Shown here one piece after another: positions 12,501 through 25,015 of a stretch of DNA of 64,000 nt. A model generated the notes under the pieces. The model was not told where the DNA came from, ran no database searches, and was given only the letters and a program-made list of their open reading frames with translations. The stretch lies in the NCBI GenBank assembly GCA_009617715.1, contig VTFK01000364.1, forward strand, positions 310,001 to 374,000, in the 5' to 3' direction. Source of the stretch: Plectrocnemia conspersa (Eukaryota; Arthropoda; Insecta; Trichoptera; Polycentropodidae). The position numbers and the translations under genes are program-made. The first letter of the stretch is position 1. Every line of letters starts with the position of its first letter.

Positions 12501-14071
12501 AATTTATCGAGAAATAAAGGACATTAAGAAACCAGCATGCAATATTATTATTATTTTTTTGCATTTGAAACAATATATAAATATTTCTGTACAAGAATAA
12601 CATAGCACACATTATTTTCATTTCACAAAAAAAAACATTTTCTTTGTGAATTAAGTTATGCAATGAAATTACTTATCAGTAAAACTAATTTTAATGTCGA
12701 TAAAATGGATTTTTTCCATCATTTATTTCAATAATCAATAACTTTTTAAGCCTTGATGATTTAGATACATCAAACTTGAAAATCCGGGAAGTTGCGGTTA
12801 TCTAAATATAAATCGTCGCTGTTTTGAATCGCTCGGTTATAATAGACAACTTTATGCGGTTTTAGTTATCAAATATTGTGGTGCAAATTAATTAATTTCA
12901 ATAACACTGCAGCATAACAATTAATATGTTTATATGTACGTATATTTGTTTACATTTATTCAATCAATCTTTCTATACAATTACCTTCCAAGTGTCAAGG
13001 TCGTTCTTACATAACGCTTGGTGAATAACGTCCATAAAATACATCAAAGTGTATTTTTTTTAAATTAATATTATAATTAAGATTGTATAGAAAGCAATTA
13101 AAAAAACAATTATTAAAAATATACTATTATGTAAGTAAAAGTTATAACGTAATGCAAAATTTTTACTACAAGATCAACAAGCATATTCAGAAAAGCGCGA
13201 TCGACGATCTTATAAAAATTCTTCTCAAATGGGAAATTTCTACATAATTTTACCAAACGATTCAATATTTCAAAAAAATCTGTAAATAAATTAATATTAA
13301 TATTTTCCGTATGGGAATATGCGAAACAAGCACATTTATTTGTGATACAAAGGGACCACAAACTAGAGATAAAATTGCAGATCGAGAAAACAGGACAGCA
13401 TTTAACCGAATGAAGAAATTCCTTACAAGAATTTGCGTTACAATCTCATACATATTCATGTAAAATCAAAAATATTGTTAAACTCTTCTTTAGCGACAGT
13501 AATTCGACTAAAGTACTCGACACGTTATTCACAACTCACAGAAAAATTAAAAAGATTACAACAGAATTTTTCATTGAAACGCATTATTTTCGTAAAAATA
13601 AAAAGTATTTAATTTATTAATTAATAAAGAGTTTGTTACAGCCGAATAAATATCTTTCGGCGAGAACAGTTGCTAATAAGCACATTGTGAATAACATCAA
13701 TAGCCAATTAAATAGCAAATAAAATTAATTTATATATTTTTTGGGCTCGCCTTGAGATGTAATCCAGATTTTTTCAAGGCACTCAATATCAAATTATAAC
13801 AAGTACTCTTTGCGACATAGTGAATATTTTGTATAATTAAAGGGTTAGGTAAAAAATATCAGTAAGTACCCATTTTTTAAGGTTTATTACTAAGTAGGTT
13901 ATTGTTTTGCATTTGAGCAGCCATTGCATGTCTTCGTGGAACAACGGAATAAAAATATTTTAATGAAGTTGAGAAAATTTTAGCAAAGAACATACTGAAG
14001 TGAAATCGACTGAAATGTGTCATGTCCAATGGTGGTAAAAATATACGCGGAACAGTCTTAGTTGAAAAAAA

Positions 14072-14110
14072 TGAATAATCAGAGGCTTGTGAAAAGGCTC
14101 TGATTATTCA
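14072..14110. repeat. Perfect 13-bp-arm hairpin
   Basis: TGAATAATCAGAG, 13-nt loop, CTCTGATTATTCA. No U-rich tail and no flanking duplication; could be an element relic or an RNA stem. Confidence 0.8.
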
Positions 14111-14559
14111 CCAGCAAGCACTCTGTAGGAAACATCTCAATCAATCGTGTATTATTGAAACAGTTCTGTCAAAGGTGAACTTTATTCGCACTCGTGAACT
14201 CAACCGTCTTCAGTTCCGTGACACAGCAGTTTAATAGCTTACTCACGGTAAACTTTTATTGAGGTTGTTTAAACTCAGAGCAGCAATTGAATTTTTAACG
14301 GAACTATCCGTCTATTATTTCGAATACTAAATGGCTTTATAAATTAGCTCAGATATCATAATTTTTTTGAACTACAATAAAAAACAGTGCTCATATATAA
14401 AAATCAAACTGAGTTTAGAAAATTTAGAAAAGCGATGTTTTTTGAAGCTCATTTAATCGACGCCTGATCTAGAGAGTAAGAACTATAATACTTATTGCTA
14501 AGGGGCGGTATTGATTTCCCATCAATGTTTTGTGATTTTCGTCTGTGAGCTTTAAAGTG

Positions 14560-14675
14560 ACCTAGAGAGTCGCGATCGCGTCCCTTATTCTTCCCAAAAC
14601 GTCAGGGCTTGATAAACGCTTTTGCCAAACACAATGATCTTTTCGGTGATAGCTATTAGGATCTAGAAAAAAATG
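14560..14675 (+). repeat. RepB partial copy
   Basis: GACCTAGAGAGTCGCGATCG, CGTCCCTTATTCTTCC, ACGTCAGGGCTTGATAAACG, CCAAACACAATGATCTTTTC, GGTGATAGCTATTAGGATCT follow the block order of the 3285 copy. Confidence 0.65.
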
Positions 14676-17109
14676 ATGTATGATACTGCAGAGCATTGCT
14701 ACCGCATATATTATATATGTATCAAAACGGTGGGAACTGATTTATCCGAAACTTCCAACTGACTCGTATATCTGTTTTAATAAATAATACATAAATAACT
14801 TCAAATATATATTTATATACCCCTGCGCCATAAATAACGTTCGGCACAATGTTACTGTGTGAATTTTCACAGGGAGAACTGAAAGAAAACCACACGAAAA
14901 AAAGGAAAAAACGCACGGCATGAACTCGAACAGACAATGTCAAATTGTGGCATTCTACAATGGCAGCAGAAGAAGACGTGAAGAGTGGGAAAAGAGAGAG
15001 AGAGAGAGCGAGAGAAATAATGTAAAAGTACGAAATGCATTATGGCGTTTCCAGATGCGCGCCAGAGCATGAAATTCGCAGATCTCGCCATCAGATATAA
15101 ACCGCGTCTAATCTCACCAACAAAAAAAGTTCATAGCTTTTGCTATACATCTCGCAACGGGACGCTATGAGAATCGAGCATTTTTTTATGCACACCGGAA
15201 AGCCAGATGAACCGCAACTCGTAGTAAAAAATCATGAGCAAATGGTAAGATTTAGTTTAGCCGCTACACTGAGCGAAAGACAGATTGCCTTTTTGAGCCT
15301 AATACAAATTCGATACTAGAATATTAAATCATTAAGACAGCTCGAATGCAAAGCACGTCACATATATCAATATTGTGTTGTTCATTAGAATAATTTCCAA
15401 ATTTTTTTATTTTGAAGGTCGCCGAGTTTTCTATTAATTATAATGTAAACAAACTTATCATATATATCTGTTTAAACAGATCAACTCTAAGCTTAAGTAA
15501 ACAACTCAACTCATGATTCTATACGTTTTAAAAAGAGTATTTAATAAGTTTGCTAAATCTCTAGAGAAAGAAAGAGCATATTGGCATATCTTTTTTATTG
15601 AAGTCCCGGACAAAATTGGAATGCAACCAGTTGGACGGGTTTCGATTTTATTTATTTTCATCAACAACCTTGACCAAGGTTAACGCCTAAGCATATTTTC
15701 AAAATCTTGCTTAATGATGTTGACAAACAGTCATACGTACTTTTTTAAAATGCCTATGCATACGTGAGTTTTAATGGGATTAGGCTAGAATAATTAACTG
15801 AATAAAAATCTGCTGGACCACAAATCTTCAGACCCTTCGTTTTTATGAGGCTCCATAATAAGACCATTTAAATGCATGGACACGGTATCAAAGCGATGTC
15901 AGTGTTTTCTTTTTATATATCTTCAGACAAATAGGTGTCGGAAAATATTACAATACTTCGGTCTCATAAATACTTTTATAGAATTTGAGAAAGGACATTT
16001 TTATGTCCCAAAAATAATATCATTAAGATAATAATAAAAGCAATAAAACTGGATTTTATTTTTTTTGAAAATATTATGAATGTAACGCCTTTTCTATATT
16101 TATAATATAAATAAACATTGAAATGAAATAAAGACAAAGCGACAGAAACATTACAATATACATATGATCACAATTAGGTTTACTAATATTTATATACATA
16201 TAAATTCTTAAAAGTAAAATACAAACGCGCTAGGATGCAAGCTTACTATTTCTATTTATAATACTTTTGATACATATTAAGAACTACAAACTAACGTGAT
16301 GCACAGAACGCCAATCGCTAAAAAATGGTTCAAGTGACACGCGTTCCGCATGACGAAGCCGAGCATCGTTTTTTGGCAAACTGCGATGTGCATACTAAAT
16401 TTTCATCCCTGTTCTAAAATCACTACAAAGTCTTCTATAAAAGTACTCAACCAAAACATAAATTGAGCTATGGCAAGAGATCAGGAAAATAAAAAAACGT
16501 GGCGCTTGTTAAGTTCTATAATACGCTGAAAAACTTTCAGCTCATCAGCGTATAACATATATTTAGAGTTTTCAATTGCTCTGTGTTACAGTCTTTGATA
16601 AAGAGAAGGAAGAGCAGAGGACTTAAATTGGATCAATGTACTACGGAACAAGTCGGAGCGACAAGTACCATAACTTACATACTAACCGCGGCAATTTGAG
16701 AAAAACCGTTCGAGAAACTAAAGCCTTTTAATTTCACGAACTTCAAATGCATTTTGAAAGTCGGCCTAGATTTTAGTATCGAGAAACTTTGTCGCCGCGA
16801 GGTTAGTGACCGTGTCACTATTAAGCACTTCAAATTATATTTAAGTGAAAACTTGTATTATTATTATGAACATATGTATATAGAGTGGCATATGTCACTT
16901 CCACAAAAATTTCCAATCTATCCCGTGAAAATTGTTGCCTCGAATCAAATTAGCATTCCCCCATGCAAAACCAATTAGCTTCTCCTCAAAGCAAAATCAT
17001 AAAAAATAACTACGTTTACATTGAAAATGTGCCTTTATTCGCATCATACTAAAAACAAAAACAAGTGAAAAGCCCAACACAAACATGTATGTATGTATAT
17101 ACACATATA

Positions 17110-17160
17110 CACAAGGGTCGGTAACTTTTCAGGCGCACGGGCTGCAGGTGTAGTAAAATT
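17110..17160. mobile_element. hAT-type terminus relic
   Basis: CAAGGGTCGGTAACTTTTCA followed by GGCGCACGGGCTGCAGG resembles the CAGGGGTCGGCAACCTTTT end of Charlie-type hAT elements. There is no partner end or coding sequence. Confidence 0.4.
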
Positions 17161-18440
17161 TTAATTAAAGAAAAATTGAGGTTCATTTTGCTTCGGAACG
17201 CGAAATATTTGGGTATTTTATTTTCAACTGCAATTTTTCGTAAAGAAAACGTCGAGCAAAATCTACATAATATTTTCAAGGGATAAGCGTTTAGGGCAGA
17301 CCGTACGTGACAATAGACGAATGGATCATAATAGCCATTTGGAATCTATACAACTGGCATGTGTTATTAATATATTATACATATGTATATATTGTATCGA
17401 CAACACTTTGCGAATGCTTGAGAAATACAAATGCATCACAATAGCGTTTCAAATGAAGTTTAAAACAACGTAATACTCAACATATTGTGAATATATATGA
17501 TAACTTCCGCTTAAGGCACCTACCCGACAATAACACAGAGCCTCTAACTTGTAATCACTGAGCTTGTATAATATAAGCTCGAGACCGAAAGGAGTCGCCG
17601 CCTAACTTCATACAGAAGATCAAATAAGCAACCACTTTTCTCTTCGCGTCAAATCCTGCTCCGATTCCAGAATCCAGAGTTCCACTGGACAACTTGATCA
17701 TTGCACGCAAACATATACGTGAATTATAATTAACAAAATACAAAAGTTATTTACATAATTCATTTTCTGAATACATGTATACAACATAAAGACGACCCTA
17801 CGTATCCCATAAATAGGTTAAGCATTGAAAAATATTTAGTGACATTGAACCAAAATATCTAATTTCTTTCTCTTCACGCAATCGATAGAATGCATCGTTA
17901 GCACACTCTAAAAGCGATTAGTGGCTAAGTGGGTAAAAAAAAGATGGCCAAGGCGTGGTCAGTCTAAAAATCAAAAGCGCATTGAGTTACTTGCCGGGCG
18001 TGTCAAGTTGCGTGGGCAAAGTGAATGACCAGTTTTATTTTATTTCTGATGGTGACCAATTGAGACAAAGGTCATAGAAATTAAGCGCAATATCGAGTGT
18101 TCAAATGATAATTTTGAGCGTGAACTGACTGCCGAAACTGAATTATATTTATGCGTCGCATTACCTTATCATTCCATTGATATATTTACTTTGAGAATCA
18201 ATGGTTGAACTTGCACTATATATTTGATCCATGATTATGATATAATGATTTCCTTAGGAGACTAATATTGTAATCTGACATTCAGAGCTAGAAAAGATTA
18301 TCATACAATATAATGACAGTCGGAGTGCTGACTAGAAATAAAGACTAAATTTAATACTGTTGCTTATGCTATTTATTTATTTATATTATGTTACAACTGA
18401 ATACGCATACACTAAGTAAGTGGCGAGACACCAGACTGAA
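17160..18440. other. Non-coding with GC-richer patches
   Basis: 17550-17720 has a 62-codon minus frame without recognisable domain. 17900-18150 is unique and GC-richer without an open frame. Confidence 0.4.
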
Positions 18441-18441
18441 A

Positions 18442-18517
18442 TCTATTTTATTATTTATAAAATAACATTATGTATATTATCTATTTTATTATTTATAAAA
18501 TAACATTATTTTTATTA
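18442..18517 (+). repeat. Two-copy 38-bp tandem repeat
   Basis: TCTATTTTATTATTTATAAA followed by ATAACATTAT occurs at 18442 and again at 18480 with a period of 38. Each unit is itself nearly palindromic (TTTTATTATTTATAAAATAA). Confidence 0.8.
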
Positions 18518-18599
18518 TTCATCCGTGAGATAATAAAAACTAGAAAAACTTATCTGTGGTGGTCAGTATTCCTTAAGAATTTTCAGTGCCTTTTTTGTT

Positions 18600-18870
18600 A
18601 AAAAAAAATTAAATTGGTACGAATATTTTTAAATATTTCACAGCATTTGTATTTTTTTATACCGTTTCATAGGAAAGTGTATTTTTACAGAGGTAGTGTT
18701 TGTATGGCAAAAATTAGATTTTCTCAACTACTCTATCTAATAGCTACAATAATAATCAGATAAGAAAAAATCGCTCTGCCTGGAAGTCGGCAGTTTGCAA
18801 AAAATTATGGGGATTTTCTACAGAGTTACGTCGTAAGATTTACCTGTCGGCGAACTCAAATCTTATTTTT
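18600..18870 (+). repeat. RepA diverged copy
   Basis: Head (AAATTGGTACGAATATTTTT) and tail (CGCTCTGCCTGGAAGTCGGC, GATTTTCTACAGAGTTACG, ACCTGTCGGCGAACTCAAAT) are clear; the middle is diverged or partly deleted. Confidence 0.65.
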
Positions 18871-20394
18871 TCAATAATTCAAAAATGTTCTTTATCTTTA
18901 TTTTGTTCGAAATATGAAAAATAGCAGCACTGATGATTTATCGGAATTAGGATTATTCAATAATAAAAAAAGCACTAAGATGAACAACCATTACTCTACT
19001 ATTTAATTCGAATATGTCAGAATAGTGTTTGTAGATAAACTGATGAGAAACTATATTTTTAAATGATATAAATAAAAAAAAATCACACTTACGAATTGAA
19101 ATATTTAATAATAGTCGTTAGCAAAATTTTGTTTAAAGGGCCGCCGTATATGTATGCTGTGTCCTTCTTTGACTTTCAACGAATATACCACATAAAACCT
19201 GTTCAAGCCAGGGGCGACTATATGTCGTTTTCTCAAGATTTAGATCAATGCACTGATAAAGTAGCGTATCACCTTTGACTTGTGATAACAATCTGCTCTT
19301 TAAGCAAATTGACCTTAAACCTTAAGGTTCGCGTTGCTATATGTATAATCTTTAGTACGTGCCGACAATATTTATATCATAAAGGTTAACCTGTAGCATA
19401 TTAAACGCTTTCACAAAATTATTCACATACCTTCAGAGCGCAGGCGTGATTTTTTGATCAGATTCAATGTGCCAAAGTTGGTCGCAGGACACGTTCGCTA
19501 TTCACCTTCGTTTCGAACACTAGTAATTAACGTCAATTAGCCATCGTCTGATCAATTCGAATATTCCCAAACAGTGGCTCATGCAGCCAGCGAATCCGAC
19601 CACGTTAGTAATAACTGGGCCAGTTAATTGACGGAAATCGCGCGAATACTCCCCCGCAACGTTCCATTTCATTACATAATGCGTAGTTGAGGGTATTGTA
19701 GAAACGACACAGTGCACTAGTGGCTCTCAACATGTATGATACTTATAGTAAGCATTTTTGAAGGGTTTTGAAATGACGCACAAAAAGATACCAAAGAATC
19801 CCAAAGCTCCACTTGTGAAATATGACAATATGGCAGGTTTATAAAGCATGTGGCCAGAATTGTAAAATGGTTTCTTTTTTAATTAAGAGTTCATATATTA
19901 TATTTAAAACATTGTAAAATGTATAAGGCCGAAATCTAGGATGAACATTTGCGTCACTGCATGCTGGTTTTTTTCTATGAAGGACTAAATAAAACCAAGA
20001 CTACGAAAGTAAAGAGAAGTTCTAAAAGTCAATAGTTGTAAATCCTAGTTTAGAAAGATCAAATCGGGTAATCGGAACCTTGAAGGACCTTTGGGTACTT
20101 GAACCTTAAAGGGGCATCAAACATTTACAAAATTAATAAATAACGCTTTTTAAAAAAAATTTACGCATTTTGAACAAACGTATTTACAATTTTTTATGTA
20201 CTCCTTTCTCATAGGGTTCTTTTGAATAATAATGAGTAATATATTTTATTAGAATAAATTGGCGAAATTTAGAAGGCATCTAGAAGCGGTCGATCAAAGA
20301 CGACGTTGTCCTAGATTTATTGCTTAAAAATATTTTTTTTATAATAATGAAAGTTTTATAAAAAATATTAAATATATCGAAACAATAGTTTTCG

Positions 20395-20525
20395 GGGTAT
20401 TTTAATGCTTTGGTTTTGTTAATCAATAAACGTGAATCATGCGAGCGGTACTAGGATTATTTTTTCGGTTAATTAATTAAAATAATAATAATAATATTAA
20501 TACCGATATTATTGCAATCCCTAGT
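20395..20525. repeat. RepC copy with hAT-like end
   Basis: Shares GTACTAGGATTATTTTTTCG, a GGTTTTGTTAATCAATAAAC-like block and CGATATTATTGCAATCCCTA with 39960-40120. Read inward from the right, the end is TAGGGATTGCAATAATATCG, resembling the TAGGGATTCCAA terminus of the nested hAT element at 33729. It may be a degenerate hAT miniature element; no duplication was found. Confidence 0.5.
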
Positions 20526-20942
20526 CGCAAGACGGCACTGACTTTTGTTGAAACGTAACTGAACTACGTCTACCAAAGGGGATTCTTAAAATCAAATGGG
20601 AATCACCGATTTTAATAGTGCTTATAAATTAATTATTAGCTAAGAGAAGTCGTTACATTGTTTATTTACATATATTTTTGAACGCTCGTGGAAAAAGATT
20701 GCTATTTTGGCATTTGTAGCAAAGTCACCGAATTCATAGTTAAAAATTCAACATAAATATTATAATAGATAGTATAGATACAAGTGGAATTTAAGCTACT
20801 AAAAGCGTCTGATCTTGTATTCGACCTATGAATAACTCTTGTATTTTACGGCCGTATTTTCTTTGCGAATCCGTATTAGCATAGGCTTATAGTAGGTATT
20901 TACTTCACGCGTATTGGACGATCGTGGGCATTAAGAAAAAAA

Positions 20943-21048
20943 GACACAATGCTTCAGCAGTTCTCAAAACGGCTTGGCTGAATTTAGTCAATTTCACGGT
21001 TGAGCCGCTCTTACCGATTGTCAAGCGGCTTAACCTTTGCATTGTGTC
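20943..21048. repeat. Nested inverted repeats, 106 bp
   Basis: Outer arms GACACAATGC (20943) and GCATTGTGTC (21039) enclose an inner stem GGTTGAGCCGCTC (20998) / AAGCGGCTTAACC (21023) with 11 of 13 pairs and a 12-nt loop. The block is GC-richer than its flanks. It could be a structured RNA or a miniature element; no duplication is visible. Confidence 0.6.
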
Positions 21049-21494
21049 GCTTTGCGGCTAGTATATATGTCGTGTTTTGTCATATCAGGGATGACAGCAT
21101 GTGTAGGCGATGACACGATCAGATATATGTATCGTAACGAAAGCGGAAGGTGGCAAGACATTAATATAAACTTGTATCACATAATACGAATAACATGTGG
21201 ATATTATGGCTTTAAGCGAGTTTTCCTACAGTGACTAAATATATAACACGTGTCAAGACATGCACACATAATGTATCATCCGCATACACTCATATGCTTA
21301 TAAACCACATAGTATATTGAATATTCTTATAAATTCACGTATGTAATGAATATATAAAAAAGTTTTTGTAATGTAACTCCAATTTGTACATTATTCATTG
21401 ATCAAATATGAACAATTCAATAGTAAATAAGTTGGTTTTTAATAGCTTCATTACAACATTAAAGAAATTATGGTGCACAAATATATGAGCACCA

Positions 21495-21590
21495 CACAAA
21501 ATATTTTCTTCCAACTAACGGCGATAGTAGCGTTCTCAAACACTGACGTCCTTGCGCGAGAATAAGGGACGCGATCACGGCTTTCTAGAG
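21495..21590 (-). repeat. RepB partial copy, inverted
   Basis: The minus strand reads CTAGAAAGCCGTGATCGCGT, CCCTTATTCTCGCGCAAGGA, CGTCAGTGTTTGAGAACGCT, then CTATCGCCGTTAG. Confidence 0.65.
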
Positions 21591-22434
21591 TCCAACCCAA
21601 ATCGTTTGGTGGGCCAAAAAAATATTACTGAGCTTAGGTGGGCCACACATATTTTTTAATTCTACTGTTTCGTTACTTATGAGTTGTTTTATTTCACTTG
21701 AGTAAACTAATGGATGTTCACAACCAAACATTCATAAAACGAAAACATATAAAAAAAGTCAATAATCATATTATATTTCACCATTTGATATTTGGAGTCG
21801 TGAAGTATAATTTTTCAGTTCTGAAAACCCCTGTTTATTGCTTGGTCGACAATACACAAAAACACAAATATACTTATGTGTGACATATTATATTTGTTTT
21901 CATTACAAAAAAAAAATAGCATGAATTTTTGTGTCCGGAATATTTGCTGTTCGTAATTTTCGCAGTCCAGAATTTTCGGGCAAACACCGATTTTAACAAG
22001 AATAATAAAGATTTTCATTGTGGAGAAACATTTTATAGGAAAATTTTAACAAAGAAAAAGAGAAGCAATTTAGATATTTAGATACATTTTATGAAAAATT
22101 ACTACTATTAGGATTTGTTGGTTTTTAAAAACATTTTTTTTGGAATATGAAAAAAGTTTAAATCGGTTTTTTATTAAAAAAACCGGTTTTAGATTATAAA
22201 AATATAATTTAGTATGATTAGAGATTTTAAAACATCCGTCACATTCCCGTGATATTGCACCTTTTTGATTAACACAATTAATCATATCTGAATTTGCAAC
22301 GATACATTCTTATGTTTTGGAGGAGAAGAATTAATATGAGAATGGGAGAAACGCGCGACATATATTTTTGGTATACATTTTTTATATATGTTATTTTAAT
22401 TATTATAATTATTTTTTGGTTTCGAATCTGGGTT

Positions 22435-23195
22435 TTGTACAACGAATGACGTGGATACACGTCACCCGCTTTCTCGTGAATATTTTTAAGCTTAACATCT
22501 ACATTTGTTGGAACAAGTATACGACAACTTTTGCTACAATTAAAAAAATAATATTAAAAAAATAAAATAAAAACGAAATCTACTGTATTCGTACTATCTT
22601 CACAACCAAAATAATATTGCTGAGAAACCGATTCTGATAATAAATACATCGTAGAAATAATTATATTAATAAGAGCAATGTTTGAAAACCAAGAATAAAT
22701 TAATTATATGCTTCCTAACCTTTTAACCTGGAAATTTCTTATTACGTGATTAAAAATGCTTATTTATAAACGGGCAGTTGAATTTATCAAATTTAAATAT
22801 AAAAATTCACCCGTCACGAAATAACCAGGATCCAGAGCGGATGAATATAAAATTCGTCACAGAACAGCCAGGCACTGGCTGTTGTGTTGATAATGATTAG
22901 GTACTACATAATTCGTCCTTTTTTAAAATTTAACGACGACTTTTTTGCGTCACGCCATGTAGGAAATATCATTATGTCGCCTTTAGGCGTCAAACACGGT
23001 TAAAAGGTTATTATCAAATTTTTTTTTTTTGAGACAATTTTTAAAATATGTTTTTTATTTAGTGCATTATACAACGAATAACGCGATAACTGCGTCACCC
23101 GCCTTCACGTATAGAATTTTTAGCTCAACATCCAAAATTGTTGGAATAAATACGTCAACCCCTTTGTCAAAATTATTTGGAGTAAAATAAATAAA
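22435..23195. repeat. Direct-repeat pair flanking the 22.7 kb TTAA element
   Basis: 22435-22560 and 23065-23195 share TACAACGAATGACG/TACAACGAATAACG, GTCACCCGC-x-TTC, CACGT/TCGTGAA-x-ATTTTTA, CTTAACATC/CTCAACATC, TTGTTGGAA-x-AA and a final CAA-x-ATT. The 22727-22999 element lies between them. It could be a local duplication or the two ends of an unrecognised element. Confidence 0.5.
22727..22999. mobile_element. Probable TTAA-flanked miniature element, 273 bp
   Basis: TTAA at 22723-22726 and at 23000-23003. The right end read inward, CCGTGTTTGACGCC, resembles the piggyBac-like ends at 2910 and 24472; the left end CCTGGAAATTTC is degenerate. The flanks extend the symmetry: TAACCTTTTAACC (22716-22728) is a perfect inverse of 22998-23010. 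Inside is a small stem, ACAGCCA/TGGCTGT. It sits between a pair of direct repeats (22435-22560 and 23065-23195). Confidence 0.45.
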
Positions 23196-24119
23196 CTGGA
23201 GGTTACGTGCAAAAAAATATACGGATCAAAGAAATGAAGCCTCACAAATTTAATTTCCCCTTTTATAAATTTTAAAGGGCGGCAACTCAATCGATTCTTC
23301 TTAACATCTCGCACGTTTTATTTATTCAACCGATAATTTCAGAAGTAAAGACGGAACGAGCGACGGATAAAGAACGCCTTCTTTTTATCCTCGCGGGTCT
23401 TCTAATTTGGGCGTGCCGAGTTATTCACTAATGGAGACTTGGGATATTTCAACCTCTTATACGCTGCGAGATAGATGGAGACTATGCGTTCGATGCGTGT
23501 CCAAACGGCTCTTCAAGGGCGCGAATTTATCGATCCGGGTGCTGCTACTACTGTACTTCCTCCTTTTTGCAAAAACGTTCGCGCCTAGCTGACATCATAT
23601 CTTTACATAATACAATACAAAAGGAGGGGAGTTTTATTTTCACGGCGTGACATCATCGAGTGCTACTATAATGACATGACATGAAATATGATATAAATAC
23701 ATAATAACAATAATTAAAATCGCACCGCATTTATTACATATGTAATAATAAACATTTTTATCTGAACAATAATAACTGATGCTGACAACACTGAACATTT
23801 CAAATGAACCAATATAAATATTATGGCCGAGGATCATTCAAACGTTATTTGGCCTTAAGTGTGTATTATATTCATTATAGCCAACGTTGCACAATCGATG
23901 TAACACCAACATAAAAGTGAGCGTATTTATTAGGACCAAGAAATCGAGAGCGTTCAAACGTTCTTTAGCCATAAACAGTGTTGTCAAAAAGTTTTTAAAT
24001 ATATATATAAAGCGACTCACACACGTACGCAAGCGACTTGAACAAATAAAGTAAAACATCGAAAGTGTGTGCATTATTTTACATATTTATAATTCGATGG
24101 CTGGCAACACTGACAATTT

Positions 24120-24290
24120 ATATGAGTGTGTATGTGTGTATGTACCTTTAATTCTCCGATTGAATTTGGGCGACTGTTCTCTTCTTCTGTAAATACGCGG
24201 ACACACACACACATAAATATATAAATGTATTTATGTGAATGTGTGTTTGTAAATATATATATATATACGCACGCAAACACGCGCTTTTTC
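24120..24290. repeat. Microsatellite cluster (TG/CA and TA)
   Basis: GTGTGTATGTGTGTATGT (24126), ACACACACACACATAAATAT (24201), GTGTGTTTGT (24240) and an ATATATATATATA run (24255), followed by CGCACGCAAACACGCGC. TG and CA runs face each other and could fold. Confidence 0.85.
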
Positions 24291-24471
24291 GAGAGTTTTA
24301 TTACGGAACAAGAGTATCGACCGGCACGAACCGCGCAACACAACAATCCCGATGTTCTGGCGAACAGAATACGCGCGGACCCCCACCCCAGAGAACTGAA
24401 CGCTACTCGCATAGAAGCTGGTCGACAACCATTTTCAACTCTCTCATTCGAAATATGGAGAACAGTATTAA

Positions 24472-24769
24472 CCGTTTGAATGCCGCAAGGATATCGGTGT
24501 CCGCTTACGAACGACGACACGAATGCCGGTACGACGCAGGTGTCCGTTTTTAGATATGTATTTTTTTTTCGTAAAATTATGAAATCATTTTTTTCTATAC
24601 TTTTTGTGTATTTGCTTGTATAGATTGGATTTAATTTTGTTCCTATAATAAATAGTGGTTCACAGAAAAAAATTAAATTTTCAAAAATATTTTTTTTAAA
24701 ATCATCTATATTTGCCAAAAAATGACATTCTCAGCATACACCGCTTAATTTTGCTTGGCACTAGAAGGG
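24472..24769. mobile_element. piggyBac-like miniature element, 298 bp
   Basis: Flanked by TTAA (24468-24471 and 24770-24773). The left end CCGTTTGAATGCCGCAAG and the right end read inward CCCTTCTAGTGCCAAG match at most positions, an imperfect piggyBac-type inverted repeat. There is no transposase. It lies between the GC-rich/microsatellite block at 24120-24470 and a LINE fragment. The 214-residue minus-strand open frame crossing it (24074-24718) runs through microsatellite and element sequence and is not a gene. Confidence 0.6.
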
Positions 24770-24794
24770 TTAAATTCATCGAAATTTTCACACT

Positions 24795-24960
24795 CAGACT
24801 TCAACACTTACTTATGTTACATTGACTCTGAGAAAGCGTTTGACAAAGTGCAACATGAGAAAATGATGAAAATAACAGGTAACAAAAAGCGAGAGCTAGA
24901 AGCAAATGATATATTTTTTAATACATATAAGACATTCTCTATCAGCTGGAGTTGCTCATT
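24795..24960 (+). pseudogene. LINE reverse transcriptase fragment
   Basis: The plus frame reads CYIDSEKAFDKVQHEKMM, matching reverse transcriptase motif A of non-LTR retrotransposons (aromatic-x-D-x-x-K-A-F-D-x-V-x-H), which holds a catalytic Asp. The continuation (ANDIFFNTYKTFSISWS) roughly fits the helix and the D-x-x-I-x-x-x-x-Y spacing after motif A. Only about 50 codons are recognisable; no motif B or YxDD box and no endonuclease was seen. It is a 5'- and 3'-truncated relic. Confidence 0.65.
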
Positions 24961-25015
24961 ATTAGAGAATTTTAAATACCTAATATGTCAATTATAATTA
25001 TTTATCCGTGAGTGA

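Larger units (their letters stand above)
12500..17100. other. Non-coding, mostly AT-rich
   Basis: Apart from the hairpin at 14072 and the RepB copy at 14560, I see only a GA microsatellite (14994-15012) and a GC-richer stretch at 15030-15300 with no supported frame. Confidence 0.5.
18870..24110. other. Non-coding apart from listed repeats
   Basis: Holds RepC, the nested inverted repeat, a RepB copy, the direct-repeat pair and the 22.7 kb element. 23330-23600 is a GC-richer block with an unassigned 61-codon frame (23407-23592). 21985-22020 shares AACAAGAATAATAAA and GATTGTG-x-AGAAAC-like words with 29620-29670. Confidence 0.4.

Noticed and set aside
24074..24718. 214-codon minus-strand open frame
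   Set aside because: It runs through a TG/CA/TA microsatellite and a TTAA-bounded element; its translation has VCVRVYIYIY-type low complexity and no domain.
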